Of a stretch of 12,870 nt of DNA, positions 1 to 6,903 are shown piece after piece. The position numbers were made by a program, and so were the translations under genes. The DNA is from Bacteroidota bacterium (GTDB lineage: Bacteria > Bacteroidota > Bacteroidia > Bacteroidales > VadinHA17), in NCBI GenBank assembly GCA_012838685.1, contig DUOU01000298.1:1-12870 (forward strand), read 5' to 3'. The stretch's first letter is position 1, and every line of letters begins with the position of its first letter. The notes below the pieces were generated by a model. The model made no database searches and was not told where the DNA came from. It saw nothing but the letters and a program-made list of their open reading frames with translations.

Positions 1-555
1 GGCATGGCTTTCATCTGTTCGACCAAGGTCGCCGATGGCCATATAAAACATGCCGATTTCGGTGAACTTACCATAGGGAGCCACACCGTCAAAGATCCGG
101 AGGTGCTGGAGAAGGTAAGCATCGATCTGAAAAATGCCGGAGTTCCCGCGAAACTGGCGGATGACCTGAACAGTTTCAGGTGGAGGAAGCTTGTCTGGAA
201 CATACCCTATAACGGGATGACCGTGATCATGGATGCCGGCACCGAAGAGTTGATGGGAGAGCCGCATATGAGGCAACTTATCAACGAGCTGATGCTGGAG
301 GTTATCGCCGCAGGAAACACCTGCGGAGCCAATATAGAAGAGGATTTTGCCGCTAAGATGATGGATTACACCGACTCAATGCGCCCCTACAAGCCGAGCA
401 TGAAGGTAGATTTTGATGCCGGAAGGGCAATGGAGATAGGATACATCTATTCCAATCCTATAAGGTTTGCCGCTGAAAACGGGTTCAGCATGAAACTGAC
501 ATCGGTAATGGAGAGGCAACTGAAATTTCTTTCGACAAAATATCTTTTAAGATAG
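1..555 (+). CDS. 2-dehydropantoate 2-reductase (PanE/ApbA family), 5'-truncated by window edge
   Basis: C-terminal part of a ketopantoate reductase-like protein. The family reduces 2-dehydropantoate to pantoate with NADPH in cytosolic pantothenate/CoA synthesis. The frame is already open at base 1, so the ATG at base 4 is probably internal; the Rossmann domain with its GxGxxG motif lies outside the window. Counting from that ATG, the stretch 'ICSTKVADGHIKHADFGELTIG' area (about 4-25) resembles the end of the NADP-binding domain. 'WRKLVWN' (60-66) matches the family's catalytic Lys and following Asn (K62, N66), and 'PSMKVDFDAGRAMEIGYI' (131-148) carries the substrate-side Ser132 and Glu144. 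About 184 residues of a usual 300 or so are visible. ApbA homologues include other 2-oxoacid reductases, so exact substrate is inferred. No partner gene of pantothenate synthesis is in view. Confidence 0.85.
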   Translation, partial: GMAFICSTKVADGHIKHADFGELTIGSHTVKDPEVLEKVSIDLKNAGVPAKLADDLNSFRWRKLVWNIPYNGMTVIMDAGTEELMGEPHMRQLINELMLEVIAAGNTCGANIEEDFAAKMMDYTDSMRPYKPSMKVDFDAGRAMEIGYIYSNPIRFAAENGFSMKLTSVMERQLKFLSTKYLLR

Positions 556-629
556 CCGGTTTTTGGTCGTATGTTTCGCGGTAACAAAGCAACGGTGATT
601 AGAGGAGAGTTTCCGGCAGCAAAAAGAAG

Positions 630-652
630 GGCGGTCTTGAACAGAACCGCCC
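630..652. terminator. GC-rich hairpin, possible terminator
   Basis: GGGCGGT (629/630 onward) pairs with ACCGCCC (646-652) around a short loop. On the plus strand it is followed by GGAAAAAAA, not a T-run, so it is a poor intrinsic terminator for the panE-like gene. On the minus strand it is followed by TTCTTTTT, which fits an intrinsic terminator, yet no minus-strand gene lies to its right before the plus-strand gene at 882. It could be a plus-strand 3'-end stabilising hairpin or the end of an unannotated minus-strand transcript. Confidence 0.4.
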
Positions 653-658
653 GGAAAA

Positions 659-751
659 AAACTCACATGATCTTTCTTTAAACTAACCTAAGAAAAGAAT
701 GTTTGTAACCTGTTTTAAAACACTCATGTAAAGAAATGTGGATGTGAGTTT
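659..751. repeat. Two-step inverted repeat, candidate structured RNA or regulatory cruciform
   Basis: AAACTCACAT (659-668) is the exact reverse complement of ATGTGAGTTT (742-751). Directly inside, TTTCTTTA (673-680) is the exact reverse complement of TAAAGAAA (729-736). The two arms are separated by an internal loop of 4 by 5 bases, giving an 18-pair imperfect stem with a 48-base apical region that itself contains the palindrome at 711-722. Nested, co-linear arms are less likely by chance than a single short repeat, but the sequence is AT-rich. Strand and function cannot be decided from the sequence. Confidence 0.4.
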
Positions 752-761
752 ATGTGATATG

Positions 762-773
762 GACAAAATTGTC
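762..773. promoter_or_regulatory. 12-base perfect palindrome, candidate operator
   Basis: GACAAAATTGTC is its own reverse complement and lies about 70 bases upstream of the -7-like box of the YgjP-like gene. Its size suits a dimeric regulator, but no matching regulator gene is present and no second copy was seen in the window. Confidence 0.25.
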
Positions 774-843
774 TGAAATTTTATTCCATCGAATAACTGA
801 TTTTGTAATTTTTAACAAACATTAACTTTTTACGGGCTTGCCA

Positions 844-851
844 TATATTTG
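844..851 (+). promoter_or_regulatory. Bacteroidota-type -7 box (TATATTTG) for the YgjP-like gene
   Basis: TATATTTG fits the Bacteroidota -7 consensus TAnnTTTG exactly. It ends 30 bases before the ATG at 882. No clear TTG -33 element is visible at the usual distance. The identical octamer precedes the divergently oriented MBL-fold gene (2985-2992, minus). Confidence 0.45.
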
Positions 852-881
852 AATATATTTACCCGGAATTACCAAGTTGAA

Positions 882-1559
882 ATGAGTTTCACCTATAATA
901 TAGTATACTCCCGTCGGAAATCTGTGGCAATAGTGGTGAACCGCGACAAATCTGTCACCGTGAGGGCCCCCTATTTCACTTCGGAAAAAAAAATCAAAAA
1001 GCTTATAACCGGGAAGGCGGAATGGATAGAAAAACATATAGCGAACCAGTCGGCCCGTATCCTTACCTCCCCCGATGAGGGTTACAGGGATGGAACCCGG
1101 CTGTTGTACAAGGGAAAAAGTTATATCTTATCCATAGTTCCCTCGACCGATAACCATGTTCAGATTTTAAGCGATAAAATAGAGGTATCATCTAAATCGG
1201 TTTCCGAGGAGAAGGTAAAGCTTCAACTGGATAGGTGGTACAAAAAAGAGGCGACGGAATTTTTTTCGGCAAGAATGGAGGAGCTGATGGCCCGACACAG
1301 TTCATTGGGCTTTAAGCCCGCCGCCCTCTCCGTTCGGGCCATGAAGAGCCGTTGGGGCAGCTGCGGCCGTTCCGGCAGGATCACTCTCAATGTTGAACTG
1401 ATAAAACTAGACCCCAAGTATACCGATTACGTTATCCTGCACGAACTCTGCCACCTCAAGGAGATGAACCACGGCAAAGGTTTTTACGAGCTGCTGGGGA
1501 GGGTGTGTCCCAACTATCGGTCACTTCGAAAGGAACTTGGGCAATACAGGTTGTGGTGA
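882..1559 (+). CDS. YgjP-like (DUF45/M48-like) zinc metallopeptidase domain protein
   Basis: Predicted cytosolic zinc metalloprotein of the YgjP-like (DUF45) family, about 225 residues. The C-terminal third carries the zinc-binding helix 'HELCHLKEMNHG' with two His, the catalytic Glu and a third His downstream, the HExxH-x(5)-H layout of this family. Just before it, 'MKSRWGSCGRSGRITLN' is the family's strongly conserved RWGSC motif. The N-terminal part is a beta-rich segment beginning 'MSFTYNIVYSRRKSVAIVV', typical of the family. A TTG at 849 would add 11 residues, but that codon sits inside the TATATTTG box at 844-851, so I prefer the ATG at 882. No signal peptide or membrane segment is seen. 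The substrate of these proteins is not well established; it is sometimes found near restriction systems, but no such genes are here. It ends directly against the convergent gene, with no base between the stops. Confidence 0.85.
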   Translation: MSFTYNIVYSRRKSVAIVVNRDKSVTVRAPYFTSEKKIKKLITGKAEWIEKHIANQSARILTSPDEGYRDGTRLLYKGKSYILSIVPSTDNHVQILSDKIEVSSKSVSEEKVKLQLDRWYKKEATEFFSARMEELMARHSSLGFKPAALSVRAMKSRWGSCGRSGRITLNVELIKLDPKYTDYVILHELCHLKEMNHGKGFYELLGRVCPNYRSLRKELGQYRLW

Positions 1560-2960
1560 TCAAATTATGTACTCCCGCATAGGTTCCGGTATCTCTATAT
1601 TTTTGAATCCCGCCTTTTTGAGCTCTTCGGCGTAATTAAGCTGTACCTCGTAATCGCCATGCACCAGGAACAACTTCTCAATGGCCTCTTTATCCTGGCA
1701 CGAAAGAAAATCTATCATCTCCCGGTAGTCGCCGTGACCCGAATAGGAGTCAATCTTTTTTATCTGAGCGTTTACCGGATAAACATTTCCGTGGATGGAA
1801 ACCTCCTTGATACCGCTGAGTATCCTGGCTCCCAAAGTGCGCGGGGCACAGTAGCCCACGGCCAGAACAGTGTTCTTAGGGTCAGATATATTATTGGCGA
1901 GATGGTGTTTTATGCGTCCCGCCTCCATCATACCCGATGCGGATATTATAACGCATGGCTCCTCGGAGTCGTTCAACCGCTTTGAGTCTTCAACCTTGGT
2001 GATATAAAACAGGTTCTCGAAGCCAAATGGATCGGAGTCCGACATAAGCACCTTTCTGAACTCTTCGTTGAAACATTCATAATGGGCCCTGAAGACCGCC
2101 GTAGCGTTCACCGACAGCGGGGAATCGACATAAACATTGACCCTGGGCAGACGTCCGTCATTGAAAGCGTTGTTCAGGGTATAGACAATCTCCTGTGTAC
2201 GTCCCACGCTGAAGGAAGGGATGATGAGCTTTCCTCTCTTGCTGAGGCAGGTATATACCACTTCGGAAATAAGCTCCTCTTCGGTATCAACCCTGTCATT
2301 GTGGAGCCTATCGCCGTAAGTCGATTCCGTTATCAGAATATCCGCCTGCGCGAAAACATCGGGTTTGGCGAGCATAATATTGGTCTCCCTCCCGATATCG
2401 CCGGTATATGCTATCCTCCTCTTCACCCCGTTCTCCAGAATTTCTATGTTGGCCACGCCGCTTCCGAGCATATGTCCGGTAGATGTGAAACGAACCTTGA
2501 TATTATCGTCTATCCTGAACTTCATCCCCCATGGCACGCCTATAAAGAGCTTCATACAATCCTGCGCGTCCTGCTGTTCATATATGGGGGTAACCAGGGG
2601 CAACCCCTTCCTGGCCCTTTTCTTGTTGAACGTTTTCGTATCATTTTCCTGTATAAACGCCGAGTCGAGCAACATCAGGGCACAAAGGTCGCGCGTCGCG
2701 CTGGTGCAGATTACCGAACCCCTGAAACCAAGTTTGTACATATATGGGATCAACCCCGAGTGGTCGATATGCGCATGTGTAAGTATTATATAATCAACCT
2801 CTTCCGGAGAACAGCCCAAATTCCTGTTCATACTGTCGGTTTCCAGACCCTTGCCCTGGAACATTCCGCAGTCGAGCATTATTTTGGTTCCATTGGCGGT
2901 TGTGATCAGGTGCTTGCTTCCGGTAACTTCCCTGGCGGCACCAATAAATTTTATCTTCAT
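1560..2960 (-). CDS. MBL-fold beta-CASP metallohydrolase, RNase/CPSF73-like
   Basis: Zinc-dependent metallo-beta-lactamase-fold protein of the beta-CASP group (466 residues), the family of bacterial CPSF73-like RNA-processing nucleases. From Met1 at 2960: 'LDCG' near residue 30; 'HAHIDH' at 62-67 (metal ligands); 'TGHMLGS' with His163; 'YTGDIG' with Asp188. The beta-CASP segment follows, with motif A 'ESTYGDR' from Glu212, a 'SASGMMEAGRIKHHL' segment with the motif B His (352/353), and motif C 'LVHGD' with His434. All metal-binding motifs are intact, so it should be an active phosphodiesterase, probably on RNA; the exact substrate is unknown. A TTG start at 2987 would add nine residues, but it overlaps a perfect TATATTTG box on the minus strand, and the ATG at 2960 fits the family's usual 'MKIKFIGAAREVTGS' start. 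It has its own divergent promoter and no operon partner. Confidence 0.9.
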   Translation of the reverse strand: MKIKFIGAAREVTGSKHLITTANGTKIMLDCGMFQGKGLETDSMNRNLGCSPEEVDYIILTHAHIDHSGLIPYMYKLGFRGSVICTSATRDLCALMLLDSAFIQENDTKTFNKKRARKGLPLVTPIYEQQDAQDCMKLFIGVPWGMKFRIDDNIKVRFTSTGHMLGSGVANIEILENGVKRRIAYTGDIGRETNIMLAKPDVFAQADILITESTYGDRLHNDRVDTEEELISEVVYTCLSKRGKLIIPSFSVGRTQEIVYTLNNAFNDGRLPRVNVYVDSPLSVNATAVFRAHYECFNEEFRKVLMSDSDPFGFENLFYITKVEDSKRLNDSEEPCVIISASGMMEAGRIKHHLANNISDPKNTVLAVGYCAPRTLGARILSGIKEVSIHGNVYPVNAQIKKIDSYSGHGDYREMIDFLSCQDKEAIEKLFLVHGDYEVQLNYAEELKKAGFKNIEIPEPMREYII

Positions 2961-2984
2961 GTTGATCTGTTTTGTCGTGACTGG

Positions 2985-2992
2985 CAAATATA
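2985..2992 (-). promoter_or_regulatory. Bacteroidota-type -7 box (TATATTTG) for the MBL-fold gene
   Basis: Read on the minus strand the bases are TATATTTG, an exact TAnnTTTG match ending 24 bases before the ATG at 2960. A -33 TTG is not obvious. The box helps to reject the upstream TTG start. Confidence 0.45.
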
Positions 2993-3112
2993 ATCACTAT
3001 ATCGTGGTTTTCCAGTCGTTTTTTTTAGAAGAATAGGCTATATTCGCGTTCGCGGTATAATTTTTCATAAAAATGGATATGTCGCTTTTTTAATAACATT
3101 CAAAAAAATAAG

Positions 3113-4642
3113 ATGAACCGTAAAAAACTATTTTTCAGCGTACTTGTGGCGGTATTACTGCCATTGGCCCTTCTTGCCCAGACTCCGGATCTGGAGATGG
3201 TTTACAAGATCAAGCAGAAGGGTTTCAACAATTCAAAGATTGAGGATCTTGCCTTCTGGTTTACCGATTATTCGGGACCGCGACTCTCAGCTTCCAAAGG
3301 CGATAAAAGAGCGCAGGAGCTGGCAAAGCAGAAGATGGAAGAGATGGGATTCCAGAATGTAAAGATTGAAGAGGCAACCGATTTTCCGAGAGGAGGCTGG
3401 GACAACCTGAAGACCTATGCGGCGATGACCGCCCCCTACTACACCAACTTCGCCTGCAATCCCGTGGCCTGGACAGGCAGCACCAACGGACTGGTAAAGA
3501 GCGAAGTGGTTTTGATAGATGCCCAGACCGAAGAGGATCTGGCAAAATATGCCGGGAAACTCAGAGGAAAGATCGTCATGGTAGCCACAACAACAACACT
3601 GACACTGAGTTATGATCCCCTGGCTTCGAGATATACCGACCAGGAGTTGGAAGAGTTGGCCAAAGATCCCGGCCCCCCCGCACCAAGACCCGCGGGCAAT
3701 ATGCCTCCAAATATGGCCCAAAATCCGAACCAGAACCAGATCAGGGGAAAGATCAATGAGATGATTATAAAGGAAGGCGCCGCCGTCATCCTGAACAACT
3801 CAGGAAGCTATAACATCCCCAGGTCTAACGGAGCCAACTATACGCACGGTGATCCCGAGCCAATAGCGCAGTTGAACCTGCCCTTCGAAGATTTCGACAG
3901 GATGCAGAGACTGCTGAAAAAAGACATTCCCGTGGAGATGGAGGTAGAGATCAAAAATAATTTCTATGACTCCCCTAAAATTTACAATGTCGTTGGCGAG
4001 ATTCCGGGAACCGACAAGAAACTGAAGGATGAGGTTGTTTTGTTGGGAGCCCACCTCGACTCATGGCATGGAAGCACCGGAGCGGCCGACAATACTTCGG
4101 GATGTATCGTGATGATGGAAGCATTGCGAATATTGATAGATCTTGGAGTACAACCCAAACGTACCATAAGAGTAGCTTTGTGGAGCGGCGAGGAACAGGG
4201 ACTCCACGGTTCCAGGGCCTATGTCAAAAACTATCTTATGGACAGGGAGACCAAGGAAAAGAAACCGGGATACGACAAGTTTTCAGTCTATTTCAACATG
4301 GATAACGGTAGTGGAAGATACAGGGGAATTTACCTGCAGCAGAATGAGATGGCCAGACCTCTCTTTGAAGCATGGCTGGCACCTTTCGCCGATTTGGGCG
4401 CTTCAACAATTACAATAAGGAACACCTCAGGTACCGATCACCTGTCGTTCAATGATGTGGGACTGCCGGGATTCCAGTTTATACAGGACAGGCTGGAATA
4501 TGGCCGCACCTATCACACGCCTATGGACACCTGGGAGAGGCTCGACCTGAGAGATCTTAAGATAAACGCCGTGATAACCGCCTCTTTCGCGTACAACGCC
4601 GCCATGATGGACGGGTTATTCCCGAGAAAACCTGAAATGTAA
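3113..4642 (+). CDS. Exported M28 family zinc peptidase
   Basis: Secreted or periplasmic di-zinc exopeptidase of family M28 (aminopeptidase or glutamate carboxypeptidase-like), 509 residues. A signal peptide is clear: 'MNRKK', a hydrophobic core at 6-21, and a likely cleavage near 'LLAQ' (residues 20-23). A PA-like insert domain occupies about 100-270 and holds a Pro/Asn-rich stretch (187-209). The catalytic domain from about 290 has all five metal ligands: His314 and the following Asp316 in 'GAHLDSWHG', Asp326 in 'AADN', Glu360/Glu361 in 'SGEEQGLHGS', Asp397 in 'NMDNG', and His468 in 'YHTPMDTW'. It is therefore predicted active; whether it cleaves N-terminal amino acids or dipeptides cannot be read from the sequence. 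The ATG follows an A-rich tract with no clear Shine-Dalgarno site. The gene is monocistronic and converges on tex with a hairpin between. Confidence 0.92.
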   Translation: MNRKKLFFSVLVAVLLPLALLAQTPDLEMVYKIKQKGFNNSKIEDLAFWFTDYSGPRLSASKGDKRAQELAKQKMEEMGFQNVKIEEATDFPRGGWDNLKTYAAMTAPYYTNFACNPVAWTGSTNGLVKSEVVLIDAQTEEDLAKYAGKLRGKIVMVATTTTLTLSYDPLASRYTDQELEELAKDPGPPAPRPAGNMPPNMAQNPNQNQIRGKINEMIIKEGAAVILNNSGSYNIPRSNGANYTHGDPEPIAQLNLPFEDFDRMQRLLKKDIPVEMEVEIKNNFYDSPKIYNVVGEIPGTDKKLKDEVVLLGAHLDSWHGSTGAADNTSGCIVMMEALRILIDLGVQPKRTIRVALWSGEEQGLHGSRAYVKNYLMDRETKEKKPGYDKFSVYFNMDNGSGRYRGIYLQQNEMARPLFEAWLAPFADLGASTITIRNTSGTDHLSFNDVGLPGFQFIQDRLEYGRTYHTPMDTWERLDLRDLKINAVITASFAYNAAMMDGLFPRKPEM

Positions 4643-4691
4643 AATTGTGGGTACCGACCAATAAGCGGTAAGGCAGAAAATATTGATGTTG

Positions 4692-4733
4692 TTCGCCTAT
4701 AAACGAAAACATAGATTTTTGTTTATAGGCGAA
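4692..4733. terminator. Long perfect-arm hairpin between M28 gene and tex, likely bidirectional terminator
   Basis: TTCGCCTATAAAC (4692-4704) is the exact reverse complement of GTTTATAGGCGAA (4721-4733). Inside, GAAAA and TTTTT extend the stem to about 18 pairs with one G-U, leaving a 6-base loop (CATAGA). It lies 50 bases after the M28 stop and 14 bases from the tex stop. The T-tract after it on the plus strand is short (TTTATTA), so it may act as a bidirectional terminator or 3'-end stabiliser rather than a textbook intrinsic terminator. Confidence 0.65.
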
Positions 4734-4747
4734 TTTATTATCACCCC

Positions 4748-6886
4748 CTACAATCCGGTCTGCGGAACATTTTTCATTGAGAGCTGTATTCTCCTTCGGT
4801 CGATCTCCACGCCAAGAACCTTGACCATAACATGTTGGTGAAGCTTGAGAACCTTTGAGGGGTCGTCAACATACTTGTCGGCCAGGTTGGAAATATGTAC
4901 CAGTCCGTCCTGGTTGACCCCTATATCCACAAAGGCGCCGAACCTGGTGATGTTGGTAACTATACCCGGAACTATGGAGCCTTCAACAACATCTTCAAGC
5001 GAGTGTATGTCGGCGAACCTAAACTCCTTGATCCTGGAGCGGGGGTCGCGCCCGGGCTTTGAAAGCTCATCCATGATATCCTTAAGTGTGGGCAAACCTG
5101 TCCGCTCTGTCACATATCTTTTCAGCTCTATGCTCTTGCGTTTCCCTTCATCTTTGATAAGCTCAATGACCTCGCATCCGGCATCTTTGGCCATCTTCTC
5201 CACAACCCCGTAACTCTCGGGATGGACGGCACTGCTGTCCAAAGGATTGGCAGCGTCCCGAATCCTCAGAAAACCTGCGCTCTGCTCAAAAGACTTCTCC
5301 CCCATTCTCTTCACCTTCAGCAACTCGCTCCTCGACTTGAAGGGGCCGTTTTCGGTCCGATAGTCCACTATATTTTGCGCCAACTGCGGTCCCAATCCCG
5401 ACACATAGGTAAGCAGGTGCTTGCTGGCGGTGTTGACCTCCACCCCAACAGCGTTGACACAGCTCATAACAACCTCATCCAATGCGGACTGCAGCTTGCC
5501 CTGGTCCACATCGTGCTGGTACTGCCCCACTCCTATCGACTTGGGATCTATCTTTACCAACTCGGCCAGTGGGTCCATAAGGCGGCGACCAATGGAAACA
5601 GCCCCCCTGACGGTGACATCATAATCGGGAAACTCCTCGCGGGCCACCTTGGAGGCCGAATATATCGAGGCTCCGGCTTCGGAAACGACAAATACCTGTA
5701 TATCTTTGGTAAAACGGACATAATTCCTGATAAAATCCTCCGTCTCCCTGCTGGCGGTTCCGTTGCCGATGGCTATAGCTTCAATTTTGTAGGCATCTAC
5801 CAGGGATAGTATCTTTTTAACCGACAACGCTGTCTGGTTCTGGGGTGGGTGCGGATATATAGTCTCGTTATGGACAAGATTGCCCTGGCGATCCAGACAT
5901 ACCACCTTACAACCTGTGCGGAAACCGGGATCTATGGCGAGAACATTTTTCCGGCCCAACGGGGATGCCAGCAGAAGCTGACGGAGATTGTCGGCGAACA
6001 CACTGATCGCCTCTTCATCTGCGGCCTCCTTGGAAAGGTTTCGGAACTCGGTCTCCATAGCGGATGACAAAAGTCGCTTCCACGAGTCGGCCACCGCCTC
6101 TCCAACAAGCAGCGAGGAGTCATTCTCTCCCTTCAGGTACAACGAGTTGAGCAGTTCAAGCGCACGTTCCGCCGAAGGCTCTATATTTAATTTCAGAAAT
6201 CCTTCATCCTCCCCCCTGCGCATGGCGAGCAGACGGTGGGAAGGACATTTTTTCAAGGGCTCCGACCAGTCGAAGTAGTCCTTGTATTTTATCCCCTCCT
6301 CCTCTTTTCCCTTGACAACCCTTGAATATATCATTGCCTCCCGACCAAAAAGCTGGCGCATCTTCTTCCGCGCGGCCTCATCCTCGTTTACCCACTCCGC
6401 GATGATATCCTTAGCGCCCGCCAGGGCCTCATCCACAGAAGCCACATCATCGGACAGATACTTTTCGGCGATCAGGGAAGGATCTCGCTCCTGCTGTTCA
6501 AAAACTATCTCCGCCAGAGGCTCAAGCCCCTTCTCTTTGGCTATCGTCGCTCGTGTGCGACGCTTGGGCCGATACGGCAGATAAATATCCTCCAGCTCCG
6601 ACATCACCGCTGCGGCGTTGATACGCTCCAGCAATTCGGGGGTCATCTTGCCCTGCTCCTCGATAGAGTTGATAATGCTCTCCCTGCGGGCATCCAGCTC
6701 CATCAGCCTTTTGTGTTCCTCTTTTATCTCTCCCAGCTGGATCTCATCGAGACTTCCGGTCATCTCCTTACGGTAACGGCTGATAAAAGGTATGGTGGAA
6801 CCATCATCAAGTAACTTTATGGTATTCTCTACCTGCCATACCGCCAGTCCCAGTTTGTTCGCTATCAACGCAATATTTTTCTCCAT
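4748..6886 (-). CDS. tex: Tex family transcription accessory RNA-binding protein
   Basis: Full-length Tex homologue (712 residues; the family is usually 700-780), a cytosolic nucleic-acid-binding protein related to eukaryotic Spt6. Domains in order: N-terminal helical region with 'TIPFISRYRKEMTGSLDE' (31-48) and 'LEDIYLPYRPKRRTRA' (98-113), both Tex signatures; YqgF/RNase H-like domain from about 314 with 'AIDPGFRTGCK' and 'AIGNGTASRETE'; the 'GVGQYQHDV' motif (452-460); helix-hairpin-helix region about 480-545 ('VSGLGPQLAQNIVDYR'); and a C-terminal S1 domain about 636-705 ('VTNITRFGAFVDIGV', 'GLVHISNL'). The family is linked to transcription and RNA metabolism, but the biochemical activity of Tex is not settled. 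Its ATG lies 17 bases after the upstream exonuclease stop, so the two genes are probably co-transcribed. It ends near the hairpin at 4692-4733. Confidence 0.95.
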   Translation of the reverse strand: MEKNIALIANKLGLAVWQVENTIKLLDDGSTIPFISRYRKEMTGSLDEIQLGEIKEEHKRLMELDARRESIINSIEEQGKMTPELLERINAAAVMSELEDIYLPYRPKRRTRATIAKEKGLEPLAEIVFEQQERDPSLIAEKYLSDDVASVDEALAGAKDIIAEWVNEDEAARKKMRQLFGREAMIYSRVVKGKEEEGIKYKDYFDWSEPLKKCPSHRLLAMRRGEDEGFLKLNIEPSAERALELLNSLYLKGENDSSLLVGEAVADSWKRLLSSAMETEFRNLSKEAADEEAISVFADNLRQLLLASPLGRKNVLAIDPGFRTGCKVVCLDRQGNLVHNETIYPHPPQNQTALSVKKILSLVDAYKIEAIAIGNGTASRETEDFIRNYVRFTKDIQVFVVSEAGASIYSASKVAREEFPDYDVTVRGAVSIGRRLMDPLAELVKIDPKSIGVGQYQHDVDQGKLQSALDEVVMSCVNAVGVEVNTASKHLLTYVSGLGPQLAQNIVDYRTENGPFKSRSELLKVKRMGEKSFEQSAGFLRIRDAANPLDSSAVHPESYGVVEKMAKDAGCEVIELIKDEGKRKSIELKRYVTERTGLPTLKDIMDELSKPGRDPRSRIKEFRFADIHSLEDVVEGSIVPGIVTNITRFGAFVDIGVNQDGLVHISNLADKYVDDPSKVLKLHQHVMVKVLGVEIDRRRIQLSMKNVPQTGL

Positions 6887-6903
6887 TTTATATTTTTATC
6901 CAA

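Larger units (their letters stand above)
556..881. other. Gene-free region with inverted repeats, upstream of the YgjP-like gene
   Basis: About 326 bases with no convincing gene. It is AT-rich from about 656 onward. It holds a GC-rich hairpin (630-652), a two-step inverted repeat (659-680 with 729-751), two perfect 12-base palindromes (711-722, TGTTTTAAAACA; 762-773, GACAAAATTGTC), a 9-base inverted repeat (698-706 with 815-823), and a promoter-like box at 844-851. The only small reading frame with an ATG that I noticed (699-731, 10 codons) has no supporting features. The region must contain the end of the panE-like transcript and the promoter of the next gene; the repeats may be regulatory or may encode a small structured RNA, but this is unproven. 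Confidence 0.6.

Noticed and set aside
699..731. A 10-codon ATG reading frame in the intergenic region, possible leader peptide
   Set aside because: It has no coding signature, no run of a regulatory amino acid and no attenuator with a T-run following it.
2082..2993. 303-codon plus-strand open frame opposite the MBL-fold gene
   Set aside because: It is antisense to a gene with all beta-CASP motifs intact; its translation shows no recognisable domain.
5222..5809. 195-codon plus-strand open frame opposite tex
   Set aside because: Shadow of the conserved Tex HhH/YqgF coding region, with no domain of its own.
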